A stretch of DNA of 62,172 nucleotides from Entophlyctis helioformis (taxonomy: Eukaryota; Chytridiomycota; Chytridiomycetes; Chytridiales; Chytriomycetaceae), in assembly GCA_025526915.1 (NCBI GenBank), contig JAHLKH010000169.1, positions 1-62,172 of the forward strand, written 5' to 3'. Numbering within the stretch: position 1 is the first letter of the stretch; each line of letters starts with the position of its first letter. Both the position numbers and the translations under genes were made by a program. The notes beneath the pieces are model-generated. The model was not told where the DNA came from. It made no database searches and saw nothing but the letters and a program-made list of their open reading frames with translations. Shown one piece after another: positions 10,715 to 20,456 of this stretch.

Positions 10715-12276
10715 CGCACCGTGCCGCATGCGCCAGATCCCGTTGGATGCAGACGCTCGGCCCCGTCGACTTTGACGCCCTCTTCGAAGCGCTCGAGTCG
10801 GACGCCCGCACCCACACCGAGGCGTCGCTCATGTGGAAGCTGCTCGCTCGGCGGCTGCCCGTGAACAGCTATCTGCGCAGGCGTCCAGCGCCATCATCAT
10901 CATCGTCGTCATCGTCACCGTCGCCCGCACCGCCCGCTGTGGATCACGCGCTGGACACCGCCATGCCAGCGCCCGCACCGGCCTCGTTTTCCGCTCTCCC
11001 AGCGGCAACGGGGGTAATGGCTGAACTGCCACACACGTTGCCGCTGCCGCTCCACGTGAACGTCTCCCCAGCCATTCCTGCGCCATCAAGATCCGCCGCC
11101 GTCCAGCACGACAGGCAAACTGCGCCAGCAGCCACGCCAACCGAGACAGCTGCTGTCGCCACCGCCGTCGCTGCCACTGCCGCTGCCGCTGCTCGTCCCT
11201 CGACCCCTGATCGCAGCAGCCCCTTGCCTGCGGCCCTGTGCGTTGAACCCTTCCACAGCTGCCAGCGGTGCCACGCGCCTCTCGAGACCATCGAGCACGT
11301 CTTCTTCGAGTGCCCTGCCATCGCCTCGTTCTGGCCGGCGTTCAGAAAGCAGTTCCTGGCCGTCATCGGCATGTCCGACGCCGAGTTCCCCGCCATTGAT
11401 CTGCGCGCCGTCGTCTTCTTCTTCCCAGAAACCCGTAACGCCTTGTGCGCCGAAGAGCTGCATGCCCTGCAGGTCATGCACTCGATCGCCATCTGGTGTC
11501 TGTGGTCTGTCCGCTCCATGACCGATGCTGATCCCCGCTTCATCTGGTCGTCGTTCCTGAGCCGTCTGCACGCCCGCATCTCTCTCGAGTACAGCAACGC
11601 CATCGCGGCTGACGACACAGCCATCACCGCCATTCCGTCGCCCACGCTCTCCAGTGCACCATCCGCCGAGATGCGTGTCTCTGGCGCATTCTCCCTCTCG
11701 CAGTCAACGCTGACGGTTGGAGCGGGACGCGACGATTCTCCTCCCGCCTCGCCGACGGCATCGCAGCTGTCGTCGGTTGGGTCGGTCTGGTCCAGTTATA
11801 GCCAGTCGGCTGCAATGTCGGTCGCGGCCAAGCGCAGACTGAGCCCGACCTACGGCACGGTCGGTGTCAGTGTGCCAGGCAATCCACGCCAGCATCGCTC
11901 TCGCAGCATCTCGGCCAACTCGGCCATCCTGCCGCCACTGTACGAGAGTCCATACGACCACCAGCAGTCCTCGTCGCAGATCCAAGACAGTCAGCACCAC
12001 TACCAGCACCACCAGCTGTACAGCCAGAGCAGTGTCAGCAGCTCGCAGCTGTCGCTCTCGCCATCGCAGTACTCGCAGCTGTCGATATCGCCCTCGCGAT
12101 CATTCATGTACCCGCACGCCAAGAAGACTCTGCCAGGCAGCAGGCCGTCGTCTGTGCAGTCCCACTCGCAGCTGTCGCGCTTTATCGCGACATGGAGCAA
12201 CAACGGCAGCACGCCGATCGTGGCCATCACGCAGACTGGACTCGCGTTCCGTGCAGTGCCATCCATCTCTGTCTGA
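10465..12276 (+). CDS. Protein with reverse-transcriptase-type zinc-binding motif, Ser/Gln-rich
   Basis: This is a single 603-residue open frame from the ATG at 10465; the frame stays open to 9943, so a longer form is possible. The core resembles the zf-RVT domain found at the C-terminus of LINE reverse transcriptases: WKLLARRLPVNSYLRRR near residues 124-140, then, after an inserted stretch of about 120 Ser/Pro/Ala-rich residues, CQRCHAPLETIEHVFFECP starting at Cys266 and followed by ASFW. No polymerase or endonuclease domain is present. The N-terminal part has a Ser run (about 10589-10617) and a Gln run (10681-10713); the C-terminal third is Ser/Tyr/Gln-rich and disordered. The intact frame with no other retroelement parts suggests a host gene that co-opted this module. 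Molecular role unknown. Confidence 0.75.
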
Positions 12277-12475
12277 AATGGGTGTCCGCCTTGCCAGTGT
12301 ACATTAGCCCACCATCTTCATCTCGCTTTGCATTGCATTATTCCCATGTCCCATGTTGGCTGCAACAACAATGGCCGCATCCTTGACCCGTTTGTCTTCC
12401 TTCTGCTTCCATTCTCTGCGCTCAGAACAACACCCAGATCAGATCACAGAAGCCGACCGCAGACAGACACACAAG

Positions 12476-13081
12476 ATGAAGCTCCTCACAACCGCATCAG
12501 CGCTCACAGCCGCTTTCGTATCGCTGCTTGCGTCGCCCATGTTGACAGTCGCTGCGATGCCATCCAGCCATGCGAGCGCCGTGGACGTGGACCAGGCCCG
12601 CCCGATCGCCGACACTCTCAACACGGGTGCAAAGCTCTTGCGCCGTGCCAACACGGACAGCCTACAGATCCTCGACAGCAACACGGTCGTCCTCAAGGGC
12701 AAGCTGATGAAAAAGCTGCTCCACAACAAGACGCCATCCGCTGGCGATCGCGCCAACACGAAGCGGCTCCGCTGCCCATCGCCCGTGCCGCTGTCGTTCC
12801 TCCGCCACCTCGGCGTCACCGACGACCATGTGACGGAGATCCGCAAGCGCGAGGCCGAGGGCTGCGAATTCATGGACTACGTCAACGAGTACTTCCCAAA
12901 GTATGTGTCGCCGTGCGCGCTGCTGAATGTCGACGGCGGCGAGTACCATCCCATGACCGAGGACGAGGTCAACATGCTCAAGGCCAAGTACGACACGTTT
13001 GTGAGCGGGTACCAGGACTACGTGACCGCGTTTGGCGAGGCGACGGCGCCGGCCGAGCCCATCACTCCTGTTGGCCCGTGA
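12476..13081 (+). CDS. Small secreted protein of unknown function
   Basis: The single exon encodes 201 residues. The first about 27 residues form a signal peptide: MKLL, then a hydrophobic stretch of Ala, Leu, Val and Phe, with likely cleavage after TVAA. The mature part has a basic middle (KGKLMKKLLHNK), three cysteines (the first in RLRCPSP, the others in EGCEF and SPCALL) and an acidic, helical C-terminal half (DEVNMLKAKYDTFVSGYQDY). I do not recognise the family; it looks like a lineage-specific secreted or cell-wall protein. An in-frame opening upstream to 12353 lacks signal-peptide character, so I chose the ATG at 12476. AATAAA lies 50 bp after the stop. Confidence 0.72.
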   Translation: MKLLTTASALTAAFVSLLASPMLTVAAMPSSHASAVDVDQARPIADTLNTGAKLLRRANTDSLQILDSNTVVLKGKLMKKLLHNKTPSAGDRANTKRLRCPSPVPLSFLRHLGVTDDHVTEIRKREAEGCEFMDYVNEYFPKYVSPCALLNVDGGEYHPMTEDEVNMLKAKYDTFVSGYQDYVTAFGEATAPAEPITPVGP

Positions 13082-13488
13082 GCGCTGCGATGTCGCTGGC
13101 TTGCAGTGCGCCAGGTGATCCAGATCCAAAAATAAAATTTCTTTCTGTTCCTTTCCTCGGATGGCCGTTTCTGACCCGCTGATATATGTAGGCGCTCGTG
13201 GTGCTCGATGGATGGCGTGCCCGGCAGCCGCTGGAGGGTGCCCGATGCGCACTGGATGCTGCGCTGGCTGCTCGTGGTGCACTCTGCCATGCCCAGCATC
13301 GGCCTGCCAGCAGCCAGCAGCAAGCATCCGGCACGGCAGGCAGACACCAAGCCGCAACCGGTGCTCCAGTGGAGCGTTGGTTGCTGGTGTTGCTGGTGTT
13401 GCAGGCCAGTGCTGCCAAGCCCGCCTGCACAGGCTGGCTGCCGATCGACCCACACACAAGGACACTAGGCACAGGCAGCACCGCTGAC
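13082..13488. other. Gap between the secreted-protein gene and the carrier gene
   Basis: It holds a 3' end signal (AATAAA, 13131-13136) and then probable promoter or leader of the mitochondrial carrier. Open frames here are not supported by any motif, although the carrier frame stays open back to 13198. Confidence 0.5.
13131..13136 (+). terminator. Polyadenylation signal AATAAA
   Basis: A canonical AATAAA follows the stop codon of the secreted-protein gene by 50 bp in an AT-rich patch, the only such patch nearby. This fits a cleavage and polyadenylation signal for that transcript. Confidence 0.6.
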
Positions 13489-14993
13489 ATGCTTGCTTGC
13501 TTGCTGCGACAGATTACCATCGCGGGCGGCGTGGGCGGCGCTGTCGCCGACTCGCTGATGCACAGGTGCGTCGCTGCGCCAGGTGCTTGCAGACGCCTGC
13601 TTGGGCGGCCAAACTCGACGGCCTTGCTTGGGCGGGGCCGACGCTGACTTGACATGCCGTGGGCCTGTGCACGCATGCGGACGGCACAAACGAATCCATC
13701 TGGGCGATGTGCATATCGATGTGCATGCAGCATGGACACGGTCAAGACCCGGCTGCAGGGCCAGCTGACGTCTCGCCATGTCAAGTACTCGGGTCTGTCG
13801 CAGGCATTCCGCACGATCCTGCGTGAAGAGGGCGTCCGTGGTCTCTATGGCGGGTTCGCTTCTGCTGCCATCGGATCCCTCGTCTCGACGACAGTCTACT
13901 TTGGCGTGTACGAGGCGGTCAAGCGCAAGTTCATTGGCGACGGATACAACCCGACGGGCACGTACCTGTTCGCCGGTGCCGTGGCGGACGTGGCGGCCAG
14001 TGTGCTGTATGTGCCGTCGGAGGTGCTCAAGACTCGGCTGCAGCTGCAGGGCCACTACAACAACCCGCACAGTCTGTCGGCGCACAACTACCGCGGCACC
14101 TGGGATGCGCTCACCTCTGTGAGTGTGCACTTTTGTGTGGTCTTGCCATCTCGTGCGTCTGCCCGGATGATCGGCTCTGGCAGACGCCCAACGGTCGCTT
14201 GGCTGGCAAGGCTGACCGTGATGCCGCTGCCGAGCACAGATTCTCAAGAAGCGCGGCGTGCGCGGCGTGTACTACGGATGGGGTGCCACGCTGCTCCGCG
14301 ACGTGCCGTTTGTGTCGATCCAGTTTGCCATCTACGAGACCATGAAGACGCACTTTATCACAACACAGTGCGGCGGCGATCCGACGCAGCTGACGACGCT
14401 GCACGACATCACGTCGGGCGGTGTCGCCGGTGTGGTTGCCGGCGCTGTCACAACACCACTGGGATGTCATCAAGACGTATCTGCAAACACAGAAGCGTTC
14501 ATCGACTGCGCGCGCATCGTTCCTGGCGGATGCGCCTGTCATAGATGTGTCTATACCTCACGCATCTGCATCTCCGGAACTGGCATCCGCAGCCACCACC
14601 AGCACCAGCAGCACCGCCACTACGAGCAGCTTAGCCGGCAGCAGCATCCACAAGCGTGCACCAACTGTGGCGCCTCTGTCTGCTGGCGCCGCCACGGCCA
14701 GCTCGTCCACGCTCTCGTCAGCAGCAACCGGCCTTTCAACCGCAGCAAAAACAGTCGCGTCGACAGCCGCAGCGCATGCAGCAAGCCACAGCCACGGCCA
14801 CGCGGCGTACTACGACGGCGTGCTGTCGGCAGGACTGGGCATCTACGGACGGTCTGGCGTGTCGGGACTGTTCAGCGGCATCGGGCCACGCATGCTGTGG
14901 ACGGGCATGCAGAGCACCATCATGTTTGTGCTGTTTGAGTTTGCCATGGACCTGACCCGAAGGAAAGACGACGATGATAGTTATATTCGCTAA
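13489..14993 (+). CDS. Mitochondrial carrier family (SLC25) protein
   Basis: Inner-membrane solute carrier with three repeats of two helices and a Px(D/E)xx(K/R)-type signature. Exons: 13489-13565, 13731-14118 and 14240-14993. Visible signatures: SMDTVKTRLQGQ (repeat 1), VPSEVLKTRLQLQG (repeat 2) and TPL...DVIKTYLQTQ (repeat 3), each followed later by an aromatic-glycine patch such as GLYGGF, VYYGWGA and GLFSGIG. Splice phases of exons 1-3 agree. In repeat 3 the frame breaks at a GGG (14461-14463): dropping one G restores TTPLDVIKTYLQ. About 110 Ser/Thr/Ala-rich residues are inserted in the repeat-3 loop after QTQKR, which is much longer than normal. The start is the first ATG shortly before helix 1; exon 1 could start earlier. 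The set of residues, including the GGVGGAVAD start, resembles the SAM/iron-carrier side of the family, but the substrate cannot be named. Confidence 0.85.
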
Positions 14994-15146
14994 ATACAGA
15001 CATGGAGGGTGTGACCAGACCTCGCATGCATCCATCCATTAGTTACAGATCCTCCAGATCTACCTGAACAGTCGCATTGTTAAAGGTTGCACACGTGCGG
15101 ATGTCCACTGGCCGTCCGTGCAGGCTGCTGACCCGTTGGTCATGGT

Positions 15147-16592
15147 ATGATAGCGATGTACGGGCAGCGACGGCAGCGGCTCTACGGCCTTGGCTTCAAC
15201 GGCTTCGGACAGCTGCGACCGCAGAGCAAGCCGCATGGCAGCAGCGCAGATGCATGCGTCTGTCGCACATCGCCGGTGCTCATGCTCGACTGGCCTGTGC
15301 TGAACGAAGCCACCGACACGCTGCTTGGCGTCTACGCCGAGTTCCAGACCGTCGTCGCATGGACATCCAACCGCATCCTGCTGTGGGGATGGACGCTGCC
15401 ATACACCGGCGGCAAGAGCGACCCTGCTCTGTCCAGCAGCGATGCCACTGCGCCATGCACTCTGCGCGTGCTTCCAGAGTCAGAGTCGCTTGTCAAGTGC
15501 CAATGCACAGCTGTTGCCACGAACGGTCGAGGTGACTGTGGCCAGATCGTCGCGCTCACATCAGCCTCGCGCCTGGTGCTTCTGCGGCCTGGGCTGCAAC
15601 CGATGCAGCAAGCCGATGACGACGAGGCACAAGCCAGACCATCCAAGCGCACCAGGCGCGATCACAGCACCATGGATGCATTCACGGCAAACCTCGACGG
15701 CAGCAGCACATTCACCATCGTTGCGGCAGGCTGTTCCGACTTTGCCATCTCGTCGGCATGGGGCTCGGCTGCCACAACAGACGGCCGCGTACTGTGCTGG
15801 CCATTGTCCGACCCAGCATCACACCGCGCACTGTCGATATGGCAAGACGACCTGCCTCTGTCCAGACACGCCAGATTGTCTTGTCTGTCGGCTGGTGCTG
15901 TTCACTTTGCTGCACTGGTGGACGGCACAGGCGATGTTGCCACCTGGCGCTGCGGACCAACACGGGCGTTGCACGGACAGCTGGGGTATATAGACCAGAC
16001 ATCGCCAGAGACAAGCAGAGGCAGCAGCCATTGTAGCCGTTTAGACGCGGATGATCAGATCGGCAGGGTCGTCGAGGCATTGCAGGGTCTGCATATCGTG
16101 TCTGTGGCGGCTGGCAGTGGTGGCACGGGCGGTGGATGGCACACGATGGCTGCATCGCAAGACGGCACGCTGTACAGCTTGTAAGCTTTGCGAGGGGTTG
16201 CCAAGAGCGACCGGTTTGGATGTCTGCATGACTGACACAAACATGGCCATCCACGCAGTGGTGCAGATGGAAACGGCCAGCTCGGCCATGCATCTGATCA
16301 CGCGGGGTCGAGGGGACTTCCCGAGCCACTGGAGCTGGACGTGTTGCCCGAAGGCACAGATAACGCGGACAGGCGGATTCAGATTGCATGTGGCACGCAC
16401 CACAGCGTTGTGTCGGATGGACGCCGAATATTTGGCTGCGGCTGGAACAAGTACGGGCAGCTTGGACGATCGCAAACAGAGCGCGTATCGCCCATGCAGA
16501 TACTTGACATGGGCGATCAGGAACTGGTACCTGCGACGAGCAGCATACAGGTGTATGCAGGTGGATGGAACACGTTTTGGAGCCACATGTAA
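15147..16592 (+). CDS. RCC1-repeat beta-propeller protein (RCCD1/ATS1-like)
   Basis: Two exons (15147-16180 and 16259-16592) join in phase and encode about 455 residues. RCC1-type blades are visible: LYGLGFNGFGQL at the N-terminus (as in RCCD1), ILLWGWTLPYTGG, GADGNGQLGHA right after the intron, and FGCGWNKYGQLG near the end, with CGTHHSVV and AGGWNTFW typical of blade strands. An acidic/basic insert with RPSKRTRRD lies in the middle. RCC1-like propellers act as GEFs or chromatin and complex adaptors; nothing here fixes a partner. ATGs at 15147 and 15156 are both possible. Confidence 0.82.
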
Positions 16593-16856
16593 CAATCCCA
16601 AACAATAGACTGTCCAGCACAGGCCGTTGTTCATTGTTATCCTTCATGAAGTGAGTGCAACAACTGCTTGGACGCGCGTCTTTTACAGTCATTGCCGAGT
16701 TAGATGGAGACGGCAGCAGCATGCCAACGCGACCAAAAGATCGATGATGGTGGGAGACGTATATCGGAATGTATTTTGGGACACTTGGGAAGATGCAAAG
16801 GAAACAATGGGGGAGATGGGCATAGCAAAGATGGAGATGGTCGATGCTGGGATGGA

Positions 16857-19800
16857 TCAAGCACTTGTGGCATCCTGGTATGTGCCGAAACAGTAGTAGT
16901 CCTGCGAGCCGGGAGGGTTGAGGACACCGACAGCTGGAGGTGCAAATGCCGACACGCCGTTGAGAGCCAAGATGGTGAGGGCAGTGCCCGTGTCCATGGC
17001 GATCTGAGATGAACGTTTGGCAGTTAGAATACATTGGCTGTTGGATGTTCACAGGATACCCGCGCACAGCTGGCAAGCAGGAGATGCAGAGACGCAGGCG
17101 GGACTTACAGCAAACACGTAGTTGTACTTTGCCCACCAAGCACGGTGCTTGTTGAAGAGGTACCACTGCGAGTACCACGAAAGGAAGAAGGCGGTCAGGA
17201 TGTACGAGTTGGTGAAGCCAGCCAAGCTCGTGAACGTCAGAAGCGGGAAGTTGATGTACTTGAAGAACGCGACCTTGGTCAACTTGTACAGTCCCCACGA
17301 CGTCAGCGGCAGCAGGAGGCCAAGCGCAAAGCCCCAGAGCGTGATAAAGTATGGCGAGCCAGGGCCAAAGAACCGCATGGGGCCAATCGCACCCCAAATG
17401 ACACCAGCGTTAACGAAAATCTCGGTATAGATGTTCAGCCAGGCTGGGTCTTGGTAAACGAGCCACATGAGGTTGTCCATCACCCAGAATGCCGTGAGGG
17501 TGTTGAGCACTGCGCCAATCAGAGTGCCGTACAGCTGTGCGAATGAATGGGCGGATGCCGAGTCAGCAAGACTGGCGTTGCGTTTGGCAAGGTTGGCCAA
17601 CGCATGTCGTACCTGAGCAATGACCATGTGGATGGGCGAGATGTGCAGGTAGTGGCCAAGCTTCAGGTCCGAGGTCAGGAACAGGCCCTGAATGACCAAG
17701 TTGAATGCAAAACTCTTGAATGTCATGACGGGCACAAGCTGCGATTGTTTCGATGCAACACGCATGACGGCCGTGTCAATGACTGTGCACTCTTCGACAA
17801 AGCATCAGACGCGTAGAGCAGCCACTGCCATCTTACCTGGCCTGGGATAATCAGACCGATGACGAATTCACTGATGACGTTGAGACCAGGCTGCACACCC
17901 GTCACGCCTTGAATGATGCCAAAGGGAAGCATGAAGACGGTGGCAAGCGCAAAGCCAAGAAGTGTCGCCCACCACTGCAACTTGAACGGCGTGAACTCGC
18001 ACACAACGATCATCACAACCAGGAAGAAGCCAAGGAAGACAGCATAGATCCAGTCAGGCACATCCGTGTACGGGGACACGGGTACAGACTTCTCGCGGCC
18101 GCTCTTGCCGTTGCCCTCGGACTTGGAAAGGCCAAACAGCTTCTTGAACTGAGCAGCAATGTCCTTGCCGTGCCACAGAGCGACGTGCATAAGTACAGCC
18201 GAGGCGTTCATGAACGACGAGAAGTAGTCCAGGGCGAACGTCGGCGAGAGATAGATGGGGCGAAGCTCGTCGATCAGCGCCGAGTTGACGTCGGAGCCGT
18301 TGACCAGAGTGGAGACGTCGATGCCTGTTCCGGTTCTATCAAAGAGTTCGACAGATGCCATAGCCGAGACATTGTGCCAGGTGCCGAATCCATCGCGCAG
18401 ACGCATGTCGCCCAGCATTGGATTGCCAAACAGGTTGGAGAAGTAGACGATGGGGCAGATGACCCACAGCCAAATGATGGTGCCGGTGAAGAAGTTGACG
18501 GACGCAAACCACGGCGACGTGATGGGGTGGACCATGGAGGTGATGTTGGACCAGTCAAACGTCAAGGAGAGGACGCCAAAGCCCTCGCCGGAGCTTGACG
18601 AGCCCAGGATCCGCGCGTTTTTGGATGCAAAGAAGCAGAGGAGAGACACGGCTTGGAGCACGGTCATGCAGTAGGACGGAATGATGCTCCAGACGGCGGC
18701 AAAGGCGAACACGAACCAGAAGAACGTGTAGCGCGAGAGGGCGAGCGAGCCCTTGGTCTGGGACTCGTCTTCATCGCTCTTGTCGTGGAACGACACAAAG
18801 AGCGCGACCGTGGACAGGTTGGACGGCCAAAGCATCGACGACGGACGCACAAGGATGCCGCGGAAGAGACCGGCAAGTCCATAACCGATCATCTGGGACG
18901 AGATGACCCACGCCAGCGAGTTCCACACCGTGACTTGCTTGTCGTTCTGCCAAGAGCATACACGTGCGAGATATCCAGTCAGATGCATGCTGGGTTATCC
19001 ACAGAGAGAGTGCCATCGAGGCATCGAGACATTGCCACTTACAAACTTGAGACGCTGCGCAAGGACATTGTCGAGACCGTAGGCAATACCGCCAGCAGCG
19101 CCGGCGATAATGTACACGATCACATGCTCCTTCATCGAGAACGGGCCTGGGTTGAGGATGCCCTTGGGCAGCACCTTGGAGAGGAAGACGCCCATCGGGT
19201 AAGCGAGGAGCGTCGCGGCGCCCGTTGGCACTGTAAAGTAGTTTGTGCGGAAGAGAAAGACGCTGTTGCAGATGGCGAGGATGACTGCCCAAAGCGTGCC
19301 CAGGAGGAACGCGCGGACGGTGAACGACGGTGTGTCTGGATCGTCTTCGGCGGGCACGAGCGCGGCCGTGTACTCTTCGGCCGAGATGGGCATGGGTCCC
19401 TCGCTGTCCTCGTCGCTGTCGTCATCGGCGGCGTCATCGCCAGATACGGGCTTGGAGTCGCCATAAAAGTTGGCTGGGCTGTTGTATGGCGAAGCAGAGA
19501 AGGAGTCGTAGCGCATCTTTTGGGAAGCGGGCAGGCCGTAGCGGGTTGGCGAGGATGCCCAGGCAGGCAGCATCTGGGGCTCTTGGCCCTGCATCTGCTG
19601 CTGCATCTGCATCTGCTGCTGCTGCTGCTGCACCGAGGGGGGGCCGTACAGGTCGGTGGCGTTGCGGACAGTGTGGCTGAAGAAGTTTGCGGGCGGTGAT
19701 GAGCGGGCCTGTGCCCCAAAAGAGCCAGCAAAGCCAGTCACAGCGGACGGCACGGGTCCAGGCATGGACGGCATGGGCGATGGCGATAAGAGCGCCGACG

Positions 19801-20239
19801 GCTGGCCGACCTGCGAGCCCTGCTGGAGCGCCTGTTGCTGCAGCTGCTGCGCTTGCTGCTGCTGGTCAAGCTGCTGCTGGAGCTGCTGCATCTGCAGCAT
19901 GAACGCTTGGTACTGCTGGAACTGCTGGTCGAACGAGATGTCGCCGGCAGACTGGCCGACCTGCGAGCCCGGCTGCTGCTGCTGCTGCTGCTGCTGGGTG
20001 CTGTCTTGGCCATTGGCGGGCGGCTCGGCAGGCATCGAAGGCGGCCAGACGGGCTGGCTCTGGCCTTGTTGTTGTTGCTGCTGTCCAGGAGGCGGCCGCA
20101 TGCTGCAAGGTATGGGGCTGCGTTGTTGGATGGACGGAGGAGTCTGTACCACGCTGTCCACCCCGCTGTCCACCACGTTGTGCACCATGCACAGCGCCGA
20201 TCTCGAAATCAAATTTTCATTGGCCGACGACGTGCTCAT
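16857..20239 (-). CDS. Oligopeptide transporter (OPT family)
   Basis: Proton-coupled plasma-membrane uptake carrier for small peptides or metal chelates, about 1,001 residues. Exons: 20239-19043, 18946-17837, 17738-17613, 17534-17109 and 17003-16857; every exon is a multiple of three. The first about 230 residues are Gln- and Pro-rich and cytosolic, much longer than usual. Then come many membrane spans with OPT signatures: NPGPFSMKEH near residue 363, and SDLKLGHYLHISP near residue 792 (the family's SDLKLGHYMKIPP), followed by WGAIGPMRFFG and the final exon with FAPPAVGVLNPPG. The start is uncertain: ATG 20239, 20188 or 20101 are all in frame, and 20101 begins directly at the Gln-rich part. 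The gene lies just 3' of KNL1 on the same strand. Confidence 0.93.
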
Positions 20240-20456
20240 CAACCAGCCAATCAAACGGCGCCGCATGCCAAGACGCCAGCAGCGGCATCGCAGAGAACGC
20301 CAAGGAGACCCCCGTGGCCAGCAAAGCCGCCACCCATCACGCCCAGCGAGCTTGCCTCTCTGTGCGCCTCGCCCAGTGCAGCCAGCACGACGTCCGGCCT
20401 TGCGTTGCGCAAGTGTCAGCAAAAGAGCTGCTCGCAGCAGACAAACAGACACAGAC

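Noticed and set aside
9993..10832. 279-codon minus-strand frame with a poly-Cys run
   Set aside because: The Cys run is the complement of the CAG repeat of the plus-strand gene; no other support.
15712..17397. 561-codon open frame on the minus strand over the RCC1-repeat gene
   Set aside because: It is Cys/His/Pro-rich without motifs and lies antisense to two in-phase RCC1 exons with clear repeats; it is a shadow frame of GC-rich coding DNA.
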